A DNA stretch of 64,000 nucleotides from Streptomyces mirabilis. GTDB lineage: Bacteria; Actinomycetota; Actinomycetes; Streptomycetales; Streptomycetaceae. Made by a program: the position numbers and the translations under genes. The stretch is from NCBI RefSeq assembly GCF_018310535.1, contig NZ_CP074102.1, forward strand, positions 7,316,001 through 7,380,000, given 5' to 3'. The notes beneath the pieces are model-generated. The model saw nothing but the letters and a program-made list of their open reading frames with translations, searched no databases and was not told the origin of the DNA. Of the stretch, positions 32,400 through 45,989 are shown piece by piece. Positions within the stretch are counted from its first letter, which is position 1. Every line of letters starts with the position of its first letter.

Positions 32400-33269
32400 A
32401 TGCAGCACGCAGTGGGGGCTCCGCTGCCGCCGCCCCACCAGCCGGGGCACGGACCGGCCGCCGGCTGGTCGCCGGCCGCACAGCACCCGGGACACCCGGG
32501 CGGACCCTCAGGTCCGGCACCCATGAGCCCACCCGCCCCCGGCTTCACCGGTCCGCCGCCGGGACATCCGGCGCCGCCCTCGCACCTGCCGCATCCCGCG
32601 CCCCCGCAGCACGCCCCCGCAGCGCCGATCCCCGACACGACGGGTCATGTGCAGCTGCCCCCGGGCGGCCCGGTCGCCATGCCCAGCGCCCCGGGCGCCC
32701 CCGACCCCGCGGCGACCACGCTCGCCGTGCTGCTCATCGGGCCCGCGGGTGCGGGCAAGACGAGCGTCGCCAAGTACTGGGCGGACCACCGCCGGGTGCC
32801 GACCGCCCACATCAGCCTCGACGACGTACGCGAATGGGTGCGCTCGGGCTTCGCCGATCCGCAGTCGGGGTGGAACGACCATTCGGAGGCGCAGTACCGG
32901 CTGGCCCGCCGTACCTGTGGCTTCGCCGCGCGGAACTTCCTGGCGAACGGCATCTCCTGCATCCTCGACGACGCGGTCTTCCCGGACCGCCCGGTCGTCG
33001 GCCTCGGCGGCTGGAAGCGACACGTCGGGCCGGGGCTGCTGCCCGTGGTGTTGTTGCCGGGCCTGGAGATAGTCCTGGAGCGCAACGCCGAGCGCTCCGG
33101 AAACCGCCGCCTGACCGACGAGGAAGTCGCCCGTATCCACGGCCGCATGGCCGGCTGGTACGGCTCCGGGCTCCCCATCATCGACAACTCCCAGCTCGAC
33201 GTCCCGTCCACGGCCCGCGTCCTGGACGAGGTCCTTGCCCGCTCCCTCGCGAGCCCACCGCAGTGGTAA
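32400..33269 (+). CDS. Pro-rich AAA ATP-binding protein (Zeta-toxin/kinase-like P-loop)
   Basis: This 289-aa protein starts with about 110 residues rich in Pro, Gly, His and Ala (PPPHQPGHGPAAGW and similar), probably disordered. A P-loop kinase fold follows: Walker A LLIGPAGAGKTSVAKYW, the acceptor-site stretch HISLDDVREWVRSGF, and ILDDAVFPDRP in Walker B position. The end is IIDNSQLDVPSTARVLDEVL. The order resembles small nucleotide or zeta-type kinases. No antitoxin-like gene is adjacent, so a toxin role is not supported. The ATG at 32400 has CGGAG upstream; in-frame codons from 32208 would run through the hairpins. Confidence 0.75.
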   Translation: MQHAVGAPLPPPHQPGHGPAAGWSPAAQHPGHPGGPSGPAPMSPPAPGFTGPPPGHPAPPSHLPHPAPPQHAPAAPIPDTTGHVQLPPGGPVAMPSAPGAPDPAATTLAVLLIGPAGAGKTSVAKYWADHRRVPTAHISLDDVREWVRSGFADPQSGWNDHSEAQYRLARRTCGFAARNFLANGISCILDDAVFPDRPVVGLGGWKRHVGPGLLPVVLLPGLEIVLERNAERSGNRRLTDEEVARIHGRMAGWYGSGLPIIDNSQLDVPSTARVLDEVLARSLASPPQW

Positions 33270-33435
33270 CCGCGCGGGGCGGGCGGGTACTGCCGGTCGG
33301 CCTTGCAGCCATCGCGATCGCGGAACCAGCCCCCTGATCCTCGCCCGCGGTGTCTCCGTCTCACCGCCGACCGCCTACCGCCCATCCGGCCCCGCTGGAA
33401 CGGCGACATCGCGTCGACGCTCGTAGGCTCGATTT

Positions 33436-34542
33436 ATGTCAGAGGTGTACGCGGCGCGACGCGAGCGGCTTCGGGAGCGCTGTGCGGCGGGCGGCAGCGC
33501 GACGGCGCTCGTCACCCGCCCGGCCAACGTGAGGTACCTCGCGGGCGCGGCCCCGCGCGGTGCCGTCCTCCTGCTGGGCAGGAGTGAGGACCTGCTGCTC
33601 TGCGGCGCTCCGCCGAGCGGCGAGGCCGGCGAGGGACGTCCCGACGAGGCGCTGCGCGTGCAGGTGCTGCCGCGCGGCGGGGGCGACGCGGCGGTGGCCG
33701 CCGCCGACGCCGCCATCGCCCAGGGCGCCGACTCCCTGGCGGTCGAGGAGCACCACCTCACCGTGACCCGGCACCGGGCCATCGGCTCGGTGGCACCCCA
33801 GCTGCGCCTGGCCGACCTGGGCGGTGCGGTGGAGCAGCTGCGGGTGATCAAGGACGAGGAGGAGATCTCCTGTCTGCGGATCGGCGCCGAGATCGCCGAC
33901 CAGGCGCTCGGGGAGCTCCTCGAATCGATCCTCGTCGGCCGCACCGAGCGGCATCTCGCCCTGGAGCTGGAGCGCCGGCTCGTCGACCACGGCGCCGACG
34001 GCCCCGCTTTTGCGACCTCCGTCGGCACCGGCCCGAACTCCGGGCGGCGCGGGCACCGGCCCACCGACCGGCGGGTCGAGGAGGGAGATTTCCTTTCCGT
34101 CTGCCTCGGCGCGACCTACCGCGGCTACCGCTGCGAAATCGGCCGTACCTTTGTGATCGGTACCTCGCCCGCCGACTGGCAGATCGACCTGTACGACCTC
34201 GTCTTCGCCGCCCAGCGGGCCGGACGCGAGGCGCTGGTACCCGGCGCCGCCTACCGTGACGTGGACCGGGCCGCACGCCAGGTGCTCGGCTCCGCGGGCC
34301 ACACGGAGGGCCTTCCTCCGCTGACCGGGCACGGTGTGGGGCTCGAAATCGACGAGGACCCGCAGCTCGCCCCCGCGGCCATGGGTAAACTGGACACTTG
34401 CGTGCCGGTCACCGTCGAACCGGGGGTCCACCTCCCGGGCCGGGGCGGTGTCAGGATCGATGACACGCTCGTCGTACGCCCCGAGGCGGACGGCGGACCC
34501 GAGCTACTCACCATCACGACCAAGGAACTGCTCGCGCTCTAG
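33436..34542 (+). CDS. M24 family (aminopeptidase P-like) protein with altered metal ligands
   Basis: This 368-aa protein has the two-domain layout of Xaa-Pro peptidases: an N-terminal creatinase-like domain ([16 protein letters not shown]) and a pita-bread domain from about residue 135. The five metal ligands are not all standard. The first Asp is Cys ([11 protein letters not shown]), the second is Glu (CEIGRTF), the His (GHGVGLEI) and one Glu (VTVEPGV) are present, and the last Glu is Asp (GVRIDD). Activity as a dinuclear aminopeptidase is therefore doubtful. efp follows 58 nt downstream, a conserved pairing in bacteria. Confidence 0.85.
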   Translation: MSEVYAARRERLRERCAAGGSATALVTRPANVRYLAGAAPRGAVLLLGRSEDLLLCGAPPSGEAGEGRPDEALRVQVLPRGGGDAAVAAADAAIAQGADSLAVEEHHLTVTRHRAIGSVAPQLRLADLGGAVEQLRVIKDEEEISCLRIGAEIADQALGELLESILVGRTERHLALELERRLVDHGADGPAFATSVGTGPNSGRRGHRPTDRRVEEGDFLSVCLGATYRGYRCEIGRTFVIGTSPADWQIDLYDLVFAAQRAGREALVPGAAYRDVDRAARQVLGSAGHTEGLPPLTGHGVGLEIDEDPQLAPAAMGKLDTCVPVTVEPGVHLPGRGGVRIDDTLVVRPEADGGPELLTITTKELLAL

Positions 34543-34600
34543 CCAATCGCTACGCGCGTGTCCCGGGGTCGTCCACGTCAGTCCAGGAGATTCCGCAACC

Positions 34601-35167
34601 GTGGCTTCCACGAACGACCTCAAGAACGGCCTGGTGCTCAAGCTCGACGGAGGCCAGCTCTGGTCCGTCGTCGAGTTCCAGCACGTCAAGCCCGGCAAGG
34701 GCCCGGCCTTCGTGCGCACCAAGCTGAAGAACGTGCTCTCCGGCAAGGTCGTCGACAAGACGTTCAACGCCGGCGTCAAGGTCGAGACGGCCACGATCGA
34801 CAAGCGCGACATGCAGTTCTCGTACATGGACGGCGAATACTTCGTCTTCATGGACATGGACACGTACGACCAGCTCATGGTCGACCGCAAGTCCGTCGGC
34901 GACGCCGCCAACTTCCTGATCGAGGGCTTCACCGCCACCGTCGCACAGCACGAGGGCGAGGTGCTCTTCGTCGAGCTGCCGGCCGCCGTCGAGCTCGTCA
35001 TCCAGGAGACCGAGCCGGGTGTCCAGGGCGACCGCTCCACCGGTGGCACCAAGCCCGCCACCCTGGAGACCGGTCACCAGATCCAGGTGCCGCTCTTCAT
35101 CACCACCGGTGAGAAGATCAAGGTCGACACCCGCACGAGCGACTACCTCGGCCGGGTGAACAGCTAA
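34601..35167 (+). CDS. efp: Elongation factor P
   Basis: This 188-aa protein rescues ribosomes stalled at polyproline. The three-domain EF-P pattern is clear: [16 protein letters not shown], the loop with the peptidyl-transfer Lys ([15 protein letters not shown]), and the C-terminal [18 protein letters not shown]. The GTG at 34601 is taken as start, with CAGGAGA 12 nt before; in-frame codons further upstream lie inside the M24 gene. nusB follows after 2 nt. The window encodes several Pro-rich proteins that would be clients. Confidence 0.96.
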   Translation: MASTNDLKNGLVLKLDGGQLWSVVEFQHVKPGKGPAFVRTKLKNVLSGKVVDKTFNAGVKVETATIDKRDMQFSYMDGEYFVFMDMDTYDQLMVDRKSVGDAANFLIEGFTATVAQHEGEVLFVELPAAVELVIQETEPGVQGDRSTGGTKPATLETGHQIQVPLFITTGEKIKVDTRTSDYLGRVNS

Positions 35168-35169
35168 CC

Positions 35170-35604
35170 GTGGCTGCCCGCAACACGGCCCGCAAGCGCG
35201 CCTTCCAGATCCTCTTCGAGGGCGACCAGCGCGGCGTGGACGTCCTGACGGTCCTCGCGGACTGGATCCGGCACTCCCGGACCGACACCCGGCAGCCGCC
35301 GGTCAGCGAGTACACGATGGAGCTGGTCGAGGGCTACGCCACCAAGGCGAAGCGGATCGACGAGCTCATCGCGACATACGCCGTCGACTGGACGCTGGAC
35401 AGGATGCCGGTCGTCGACCGCAACATCCTGCGCCTCGGCGCCTACGAGCTGATCTGGGTCGACGGGACCCCCGACGCCGTGGTCCTCGACGAGGCGGTGC
35501 AGTTGGCCAAGGAGTTCTCCACGGACGAGTCGCCCTCGTTCGTGAACGGCCTGCTGGGCCGGCTGAAGGACCTGAAGCCGTCGCTGCGCCGCGACGAGGC
35601 CTAG
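35170..35604 (+). CDS. nusB: Transcription antitermination factor NusB
   Basis: This 144-aa all-helical protein binds boxA RNA with S10 during rRNA transcription. ARNTARKRAFQILFEGDQRG is the typical N-terminal arginine-rich start. LDRMPVVDRNILRLGAYELIW and VVLDEAVQLAKEFSTDESPSFVNGLLG are family signatures. The GTG start lies 2 nt after the efp stop. Two strong hairpins follow. Confidence 0.96.
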   Translation: MAARNTARKRAFQILFEGDQRGVDVLTVLADWIRHSRTDTRQPPVSEYTMELVEGYATKAKRIDELIATYAVDWTLDRMPVVDRNILRLGAYELIWVDGTPDAVVLDEAVQLAKEFSTDESPSFVNGLLGRLKDLKPSLRRDEA

Positions 35605-35651
35605 CGCGTACGGCGCCCGTGGTCCGTACGCGCCCGTGGACGACGTACGAA

Positions 35652-35697
35652 AACGCCGGAGGGCCCGCAGCACGTCCGCTGCGGGCCCTCCGGCGTT
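35652..35697 (+). terminator. Terminator after nusB
   Basis: Perfect 20-bp arms (AACGCCGGAGGGCCCGCAGC and its complement) enclose a 6-nt loop, 47 nt behind the nusB stop. Confidence 0.85.
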
Positions 35698-35731
35698 CCC
35701 GTGTCCATGAGGCTCCCGAGGCCCGCAGAAA

Positions 35732-35776
35732 GCCGCCGGGGTGGCCGGAACACATGGTTCCGGCCACCCCGGCGGC
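35732..35776. terminator. Second terminator, between nusB and bldD
   Basis: Another perfect 20-bp stem (GCCGCCGGGGTGGCCGGAAC and its complement) encloses a 5-nt loop. It lies 28 nt beyond the bldD stop on the minus strand, so the two adjacent hairpins probably each serve one of the converging genes. Confidence 0.8.
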
Positions 35777-35803
35777 ACGTTTCTGCTGAACTCCCCGAAG
35801 GGG

Positions 35804-36304
35804 TCAGCCCTCGTCGTGGGAGACGGCGCGGCGCGCGTCCGCGTCCAGCACGCCCCAGCTGATCAGCTGCTCGGTGAGGACCGAGGGCGACTGGTCGTAG
35901 ATGACGGCGAGGGTGCGCAGGTCGTCCTGTCGGATCGACAGCACCTTGCCGTTGTAGTCACCGCGCTGGGACTGGATCGTCGCGGCGTAACGCTGCAGAG
36001 GACCCGCCTTCTCGGCCGGCACGTGGGCCAGCCGCTCCAGGTCGAGGACGAGCTTCGGCGGCGGCTCGGCGGCCCCGCCAGGAGTGGTGCCGGGCAGCAG
36101 CTCCTGTACGGGAACCCCGTAGAAATCCGCCAGTTCGGCGAGACGCTGCACGGTGACGGCGCGGTCGCCGCGCTCGTACGACCCGACCACGACCGCCTTC
36201 CAGCGTCCCTGTGACTTCTCCTCGACTCCGTGGAGGGAAAGGCCCTGCTGGGTGCGGATGGCCCGGAGCTTGGCCCCGAGCTGTTTGGCGTATTCGCTGG
36301 ACAT
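35804..36304 (-). CDS. bldD: Developmental master repressor BldD
   Basis: This 166-aa protein is close to S. coelicolor BldD as I remember it. BldD represses sporulation genes during vegetative growth. The N-terminal XRE-type helix-turn-helix covers about residues 8-68 (LGAKLRAIRTQQGLSLHGVEE, then RWKAVVVGSYERGDRAVTV). The C-terminal domain keeps the cyclic-di-GMP signature RGD-x8-RQDD, here RGDYNGKVLSIRQDD, which allows dimerisation through a c-di-GMP tetramer. The ATG at 36304 has GGGGAGC upstream; a longer in-frame start at 36328 is not used by the family. Confidence 0.96.
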   Translation of the reverse strand: MSSEYAKQLGAKLRAIRTQQGLSLHGVEEKSQGRWKAVVVGSYERGDRAVTVQRLAELADFYGVPVQELLPGTTPGGAAEPPPKLVLDLERLAHVPAEKAGPLQRYAATIQSQRGDYNGKVLSIRQDDLRTLAVIYDQSPSVLTEQLISWGVLDADARRAVSHDEG

Positions 36305-36359
36305 ATAGCTCCCCGGACGCTGTATCAACGTGCGGCTCCGCCGCGCGGCTGGTGACTCT

Positions 36360-36370
36360 GGTGACTCACT
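36360..36370 (-). promoter_or_regulatory. Putative BldD operator upstream of bldD
   Basis: On the minus strand the sequence reads AGTGAGTCACC, matching the published BldD box AGTGA-n-TCACC. It lies 56 nt upstream of the bldD start, and a further TCACC half site follows 4 nt downstream. BldD is known to repress its own gene, so this is a likely autoregulatory site. Confidence 0.7.
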
Positions 36371-36511
36371 GTGAGGTTACGCAGCGTTACTCTTCCCCGT
36401 CAAGCCGAATGGTCCGGACCGACCTTCGCGCGGGAGTCACCGGCGGTGGCCCACAGGGTGGTGATCAGGCGCGTTGCCGGGCTGGTACCGTGGATGGCGC
36501 AAATCCGACGT

Positions 36512-37148
<637 letters not shown>

Positions 37149-37244
37149 CACTCCGGAGTACGTCACCGCCGTACGCCCCCGAGTGCGCCTCCATGCGCGC
37201 CCGCCTGCCCGAATTCTCCTGAACTGCCTTACGGAGCCTGACAG

Positions 37245-38222
37245 ATGCAGCGTCATCTCATCTCGGCCGCCGACCTCACCCGCGACGACGCCGTCCTGAT
37301 CCTCGACACCGCCGAGGAGATGGCCCGGGTCGCCGACCGGCCGATCAAGAAGCTGCCGACCCTGCGCGGCCGCACCGTCGTCAATCTCTTCTTCGAGGAC
37401 TCGACCCGTACCCGGATCTCCTTCGAGGCCGCCGAGAAGCGCCTCTCCGCGGACGTCATCAACTTCACCGCCAAGGGTTCCTCGGTGTCCAAGGGGGAGT
37501 CCCTGAAGGACACCGCCCAGACCCTCGAAGCCATGGGCGTCGACGCCGTCGTCATCCGGCACGGCGCCTCCGGAGCCCCGTACCGGCTCGCCACCTCCGG
37601 CTGGATCGACGCCGCCGTCATCAACGCGGGTGACGGCACCCACCAGCACCCCACGCAGGCCCTGCTCGACGCCTTCACCATGCGCCGGCGCCTGGTCGGC
37701 CGTGACGCCGGCATCGGCCAGGACCTGGCCGGCAAGCGCATCACGATCGTCGGCGACGTCCTGCACAGCCGGGTCGCCCGCTCCAACGTCGACCTGCTGC
37801 ACACCCTCGGCGCCGAGGTCACCCTCGTCGCCCCGCCCACCCTGGTGCCCGTCGGCGTGGAGTCCTGGCCCTGCGAGATCTCCTACGACCTCGACAGCAC
37901 CCTCTCCAAGTCCGACGCGGTGATGATGCTGCGCGTCCAGCGCGAGCGGATGAACGCGGCGTTCTTCCCGACCGAGCGCGAGTACTCGCGGCGCTACGGC
38001 CTCGACGGCGACCGCATGGCGAAGATGCCCGAGCACGCCATCGTGATGCACCCCGGCCCGATGGTCCGCGGCATGGAGATCACCGCCGAGGTCGCCGACT
38101 CCGACCGCTGCACCGTCGTCGAACAGGTCGCGAACGGCGTCTCGATCCGCATGGCCGTGCTCTACCTGCTCCTGGGCGGCAACGAGCCCGCCGTCACCCA
38201 CACCCGCACCGAGGAGAAGTAA
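37245..38222 (+). CDS. pyrB: Aspartate carbamoyltransferase catalytic chain
   Basis: This 325-aa enzyme makes carbamoyl-aspartate. The carbamoyl-phosphate site [12 protein letters not shown] and its Ser/Lys loop [14 protein letters not shown] are intact. [24 protein letters not shown] and [12 protein letters not shown] mark the aspartate domain. No pyrI regulatory chain gene is present. The ATG has GGAG upstream, and pyrC starts 4 nt after the stop. Confidence 0.96.
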   Translation: MQRHLISAADLTRDDAVLILDTAEEMARVADRPIKKLPTLRGRTVVNLFFEDSTRTRISFEAAEKRLSADVINFTAKGSSVSKGESLKDTAQTLEAMGVDAVVIRHGASGAPYRLATSGWIDAAVINAGDGTHQHPTQALLDAFTMRRRLVGRDAGIGQDLAGKRITIVGDVLHSRVARSNVDLLHTLGAEVTLVAPPTLVPVGVESWPCEISYDLDSTLSKSDAVMMLRVQRERMNAAFFPTEREYSRRYGLDGDRMAKMPEHAIVMHPGPMVRGMEITAEVADSDRCTVVEQVANGVSIRMAVLYLLLGGNEPAVTHTRTEEK

Positions 38223-38226
38223 GAAC

Positions 38227-39513
38227 ATGAGCAAGATCCTGATCCGCGGTGCGAAGGTGCTCGGGGGCGAGCCGCAGGACGTGCTGATCGACGGCGCCGT
38301 CATCGAGGCGGTCGGTACCGGCCTCTCGGACGAGGGCGCCGAGGTCGTCGAGGCCGACGGCAAGGTCCTCCTGCCGGGCCTCGTCGACCTGCACACCCAT
38401 CTTCGGGAGCCCGGTCGCGAGGACTCCGAGACCGTCCTGACCGGTACGCGCGCGGCGGCGAGCGGCGGCTACACCGCCGTGTTCGCCATGGCCAACACCT
38501 TCCCGGTCGCCGACACCGCCGGCGTGGTCGAGCAGGTCTACCGGCTCGGCCAGGAGCACGGCTACTGCGACGTGCAGCCCATCGGCGCCGTCACGGTCGG
38601 CTTGGAGGGCAAGAAGCTCGCCGAGCTGGGCGCGATGCACGAGTCCGCGGCCGGTGTCACCGTCTTCTCGGACGACGGCAAGTGCGTGGACGACGCGGTG
38701 ATCATGCGCCGGGCCCTGGAGTACGTGAAGGCCTTCGGCGGTGTGGTCGCGCAGCACGCGCAGGAGCCCCGCCTCACCGAGGGCGCCCAGATGAACGAGG
38801 GCGTCGTCTCCGCCGAGCTGGGGCTCGGGGGCTGGCCCGCGGTGGCCGAAGAATCGATCATCGCCCGGGATGTCCTGCTCGCCGAGCACGTCGGCTCGCG
38901 CGTCCACATCTGCCACCTGTCGACCGCCGGCAGCGTGGAGATCGTGCGCTGGGCCAAGTCCCGCGGCATCGACGTCACCGCCGAGGTCACCCCGCACCAC
39001 CTCCTCCTCACCGACGAGCTGGTGCGCACCTACAACCCGGTCTACAAGGTCAACCCGCCGCTGCGCACCGAGCGCGACGTGACGGCGCTGCGCGAGGCGC
39101 TCGCCGACGGCACGATCGACATCGTCGCCACCGACCACGCGCCGCACCCGCACGAGGACAAGGACTGCGAGTGGGCCGCCGCCGCCATGGGCATGGTGGG
39201 GCTCGAGACCGCGCTCTCCGTCGTCCAGCGGACGATGGTGGAGACCGGGCTCCTGGACTGGGCCGGCGTCGCCGACCGCATGTCCTTCAAGCCCGCCCGG
39301 ATCGGGCAGGCCGCGGGCCACGGCCGTCCCGTCTCGGCAGGTGAGCCCGCCAACCTCACGCTCGTCGACACGGCATACCGTGGGGCCGTGGACCCCGCGG
39401 GCTTCGCCTCGCGCAGCCGCAACACCCCCTACGAGGGCCGTGAGCTGCCGGGCCGGGTCACGCACACCTGGCTGCGGGGCAAGGCCACCCTCGTCGACGG
39501 GAAGCTCGCGTGA
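38227..39513 (+). CDS. pyrC: Dihydroorotase
   Basis: This 428-aa class I amidohydrolase cyclises carbamoyl-aspartate. The metal ligands are DLHTHLREPG (HxH), a His in VHICHLSTAGS, EVTPHHLLLTDE, and IVATDHAPHPHEDK (catalytic Asp). The position of the bridging carboxylated residue near VTVFSDDGKCV is plausible. The gene follows pyrB by 4 nt and overlaps the next start by 4 nt. Confidence 0.95.
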   Translation: MSKILIRGAKVLGGEPQDVLIDGAVIEAVGTGLSDEGAEVVEADGKVLLPGLVDLHTHLREPGREDSETVLTGTRAAASGGYTAVFAMANTFPVADTAGVVEQVYRLGQEHGYCDVQPIGAVTVGLEGKKLAELGAMHESAAGVTVFSDDGKCVDDAVIMRRALEYVKAFGGVVAQHAQEPRLTEGAQMNEGVVSAELGLGGWPAVAEESIIARDVLLAEHVGSRVHICHLSTAGSVEIVRWAKSRGIDVTAEVTPHHLLLTDELVRTYNPVYKVNPPLRTERDVTALREALADGTIDIVATDHAPHPHEDKDCEWAAAAMGMVGLETALSVVQRTMVETGLLDWAGVADRMSFKPARIGQAAGHGRPVSAGEPANLTLVDTAYRGAVDPAGFASRSRNTPYEGRELPGRVTHTWLRGKATLVDGKLA

Positions 39514-40145
39514 CACCTCTCATCCCGATGGCCGCCTCCGTGGCTGCCGAACAGAAGTCGGCCGAAGTGACCGACTGGGCCGCCCGGATCGGCTGGCTCG
39601 TCGGCCTCGTCCTGTTCGTCGCCCTCGTCTACTGGCTGATGCGCGAGGGCTGGAAGTGGCGCGGCACCCTTCAGGGTGACCTGCCGGAGCTGCCCGCCCG
39701 CCCGTCGCCCGCCACCACCCTCAACGGAGGCGGCAAGCCGCCGCTGCCCGGAATGCCGGAAGACCCCGGCCCGGTGAAACTGAGCATGAGCGGCCGCTAC
39801 CACGGCTCCACCACCGCCGGGCAGTGGCTGGACCGCATCGTGGCGCACGGCCTGGGCACCCGCAGCCGGGTCGAGCTCACGCTGACGGACGCGGGACTGG
39901 ACGTCGTACGCCCCGGGGCCACCGACTTCTTCATCCCGGCCGAAGCACTGCGCGAGGCCCTGCTCGGCAAGGGCATCGCCGGGAAGGTCCTCAGCGAGGG
40001 CGGTCTGCTCGTGGTCACCTGGGCGCACGGCGACAAGCTGATCGACTCCGGGTTCCGCTCGGACCGCGCGGCCGAGCACACCGAGTGGGTCGACACCCTG
40101 AACGACATGATCAACAAGAGCACCAAGACGGAAGGCGCACGATGA
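39510..40145 (+). CDS. Membrane protein with PH-like domain in the pyr operon
   Basis: This 211-aa protein has a single membrane helix (about residues 25-45, [18 protein letters not shown]) near the N-terminus. A Pro-rich linker follows, then a C-terminal domain of about 130 residues starting at [20 protein letters not shown], which resembles the PH-like domain protein usually found between pyrC and carA in streptomycetes. It has no enzymatic motif. The GTG overlaps pyrC and the stop overlaps carA, so it is cotranslated with the pathway, but a role in pyrimidine synthesis is unproven. Confidence 0.8.
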   Translation: MTPLIPMAASVAAEQKSAEVTDWAARIGWLVGLVLFVALVYWLMREGWKWRGTLQGDLPELPARPSPATTLNGGGKPPLPGMPEDPGPVKLSMSGRYHGSTTAGQWLDRIVAHGLGTRSRVELTLTDAGLDVVRPGATDFFIPAEALREALLGKGIAGKVLSEGGLLVVTWAHGDKLIDSGFRSDRAAEHTEWVDTLNDMINKSTKTEGAR

Positions 40146-41291
40146 CGACCTCCAACCAGGGAGCCGCCTCGCATAGGCACAAGGCAGCTCCCGCCGTACT
40201 CGTCCTGGAGGACGGCCGGACCTTCCGTGGCCGCGCCTACGGGGCCGTGGGGGTGACCTTCGGCGAGGCCGTGTTCTCCACCGGGATGACCGGCTACCAG
40301 GAGACCCTCACCGACCCGTCGTACCACCGCCAGGTCGTCGTCATGACCGCCCCGCACGTCGGCAACACCGGCGTCAACGACGAGGACCCCGAGTCGAAGC
40401 GGATCTGGGTCTCCGGATACGTCGTACGCGACCCCGCGCGCGTGCCCTCCAACTGGCGCGCCCGGCGCCCGCTGGACGAGGAACTGCGCAGCCAGGGCGT
40501 CGTCGGCATCAGCGGTGTCGACACCCGCGCCCTCACCCGTCATCTGCGTGAGCGCGGCGCCATGCGCGTCGGCATCTTCTCCGGCAACGCGCTGCCCGAC
40601 GAGGGCACCATGCTCGCCGAGGTGCGCCAGGCGCCCGAGATGAAGGGTGCGAACCTCGCCGCCGAGGTCGCCACCAAGGAGACGTACGTCGTCCCCGCCA
40701 TCGGCGAGAAGAAGTTCACCGTCGCCGCCGTCGACCTGGGCATCAAGGGCATGACCCCGCACCGCATGGCCGAGCGCGGCATCGAGGTGCACGTGCTGCC
40801 CGCCACGGCCACGGCCGAGGACGTGTACGCCGTGAACCCCGACGGGGTCTTCTTCTCCAACGGCCCCGGTGACCCCGCCACCGCGGACGGCCCCGTCGCC
40901 GTCATGCAGGAGGTCCTCGCCCGCAAGACCCCGCTCTTCGGCATCTGCTTCGGCAACCAGATCCTCGGCCGCGCCCTCGGCTTCGGCACCTACAAGCTGA
41001 AGTACGGCCACCGCGGAATCAACCAGCCGGTGCAGGACCGCACGACCGGCAAGGTCGAGGTCACCGCGCACAACCACGGCTTCGCCGTCGACGCGCCGCT
41101 CGACAAGGTCTCCGAGACCCCCTACGGCCGCGCCGAGGTCTCCCACGTCTGCCTGAACGACCAGGTCGTCGAGGGGCTCCACCTCCTCGACCAGCCGGCC
41201 TTCAGCGTCCAGTACCACCCCGAAGCGGCAGCCGGCCCGCACGACGCCGCCTACCTGTTCGACCGCTTCGTATCCCTGATGGAGGGCCAGC

Positions 41292-41299
<8 letters not shown>
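40142..41299 (+). CDS. carA: Carbamoyl-phosphate synthase small subunit
   Basis: This 385-aa glutaminase subunit supplies ammonia to CarB. The N-terminal domain has [20 protein letters not shown]. The class I amidotransferase domain has the Cys nucleophile in [12 protein letters not shown] and the His-Glu pair in [11 protein letters not shown]. The ATG at 40142 overlaps the previous stop; a longer in-frame run from 39824 is a shadow of the upstream gene. The stop overlaps the carB GTG by 8 nt. Confidence 0.95.
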
Positions 41300-44600
<3,301 letters not shown>

Positions 44601-44794
44601 GGCCTGCCCGGCGGATCAGGCCGGTCTCGAGTTGCGGAACCCCTTCAGCACGGCCGAGCGGGGTCTGGTGCGTGCAGCTGCAAGGCGGAGGAGGGAGTCG
44701 ACGCGGAGCGTCGGCGACCGACGACAACGCCGCAGGTGTGCGTGCCAGACCCCGCGACCCCGGCAAGATCCGCCGGGGAGGCCCTGGCAGCCCT

Positions 44795-44824
44795 GAGGGG
44801 GACACCGGAAACGGTGTCCCCCTC
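44795..44824 (+). terminator. Hairpin between carB and pyrD (terminator or attenuator)
   Basis: A perfect 13-bp stem (GAGGGGGACACCG with CGGTGTCCCCCTC) is capped by a GAAA tetraloop and followed by TT. It lies 59 nt before pyrD, inside the otherwise tightly packed pyr operon, so it may separate or tune pyrDF expression. The rest of the 282-nt carB-pyrD gap shows no gene. Confidence 0.6.
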
Positions 44825-44841
44825 TTCATGAGGCTCATGAG

Positions 44842-44881
44842 GCTTCACGAGGACACCGAGAGCTTCAAGAGGACACTGAGA
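44842..44881 (+). repeat. 20-bp tandem duplication at the pyrD ribosome binding site
   Basis: The units 44842-44861 and 44862-44881 are identical at 18 of 20 positions (GCTTCACGAGGACACCGAGA against GCTTCAAGAGGACACTGAGA). The second unit carries the AGAGGA used by pyrD. The duplication creates a spare Shine-Dalgarno-like copy upstream. Confidence 0.75.
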
Positions 44882-44882
44882 C

Positions 44883-45989
44883 ATGTACAAGCTTTTCTTC
44901 CGGCTGGTCTTCAAGCGGATGGACCCCGAGCAGGCCCACCACCTCGCCTTCCGCTGGATCCGGCTCGCCGCCCGTATCCCCGTGCTGCGTACGTTCATCG
45001 CCGCGGCGCTCGCGCCCCGCCACGAGGAGCTGCGGACCGAGGCGTTCGGCCTGCGGATGCACGGTCCCTTCGGGCTCGCGGCGGGCTTCGACAAGAACGC
45101 CGTCGCGATCGACGGGATGTCGATGCTCGGCTTCGACCACATCGAGATCGGCACGGTCACGGGGGAGCCGCAGCCGGGCAACCCCAAGAAGCGGCTGTTC
45201 CGCCTTGTGCCGGACCGGGCGCTGATCAACCGCATGGGGTTCAACAACGAGGGCTCCGCGGCCGTCAGCGAGCGCCTGAGGGCCCGTACGCCCGTCTTCA
45301 GGACCGTCGTGGGCGTCAACATCGGCAAGACCAAGGTCGTCCCCGAGGAGGAGGCCGTCGGCGACTACGTGAAGTCGACCGAGCGGCTCGCCCGGCACGC
45401 GGACTACCTCGTGGTGAACGTGAGCTCGCCGAACACGCCCGGCCTGCGCAACCTCCAGGCCACCGAGGCACTGCGGCCCCTGCTGAGCGCCGTCCGCGAG
45501 GCCGCCGACCGCGCGGTCACCGACCGGCGTGTGCCGCTGCTCGTCAAGATCGCGCCCGACCTCGCCGACGAGGACGTCGACGCGGTCGCCGACCTCGCCG
45601 TCGAACTCGGCCTGGACGGGATCATCGCCACGAACACCACCATCGCGCGCGACGGACTCGGTTTGAAGTCCGAACCCTCGCTCGTCAAGGAGACCGGTGG
45701 ACTCTCGGGCGCGCCGCTGAAGGCACGCTCCCTGGAGGTGCTGCGCCGCCTCTACGCGCGCGTGGGCGAGCGGATCACCCTGGTGGGCGTCGGTGGCATC
45801 GAGAACGCCGAGGACGCCTGGCAGCGCATCCTGGCCGGCGCCACCCTGGTCCAGGGGTACAGCGCGTTCATCTACGAGGGCCCCTTCTGGGGCCGGGCGA
45901 TCCACAAGGGGCTCGCCGCCCGCCTCCGTAACAGCCCGTACGCCACCCTCGCCGACGCGGTCGGCGCCGACGTGAGGAAGTCCGCATGA
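44883..45989 (+). CDS. pyrD: Quinone-dependent dihydroorotate dehydrogenase (class 2)
   Basis: This 368-aa FMN enzyme oxidises dihydroorotate to orotate at the membrane. The N-terminal amphipathic helix ([23 protein letters not shown]) and the catalytic Ser in [14 protein letters not shown] mark class 2. [25 protein letters not shown] and [12 protein letters not shown] bind FMN and substrate, and [12 protein letters not shown] the phosphate. The ATG follows AGAGGA. The stop overlaps the pyrF ATG by 4 nt. Confidence 0.95.
   Translation: MYKLFFRLVFKRMDPEQAHHLAFRWIRLAARIPVLRTFIAAALAPRHEELRTEAFGLRMHGPFGLAAGFDKNAVAIDGMSMLGFDHIEIGTVTGEPQPGNPKKRLFRLVPDRALINRMGFNNEGSAAVSERLRARTPVFRTVVGVNIGKTKVVPEEEAVGDYVKSTERLARHADYLVVNVSSPNTPGLRNLQATEALRPLLSAVREAADRAVTDRRVPLLVKIAPDLADEDVDAVADLAVELGLDGIIATNTTIARDGLGLKSEPSLVKETGGLSGAPLKARSLEVLRRLYARVGERITLVGVGGIENAEDAWQRILAGATLVQGYSAFIYEGPFWGRAIHKGLAARLRNSPYATLADAVGADVRKSA

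Noticed and set aside
32400..33269. Zeta-type toxin of a toxin-antitoxin pair
   Set aside because: The P-loop layout is suggestive, but no small antitoxin gene lies on either side and the Pro-rich head is atypical.
44601..44882. A gene between carB and pyrD
   Set aside because: The open frame there continues in the wrong frame through pyrD and has shadow-like composition; only the hairpin and tandem repeat are supported.
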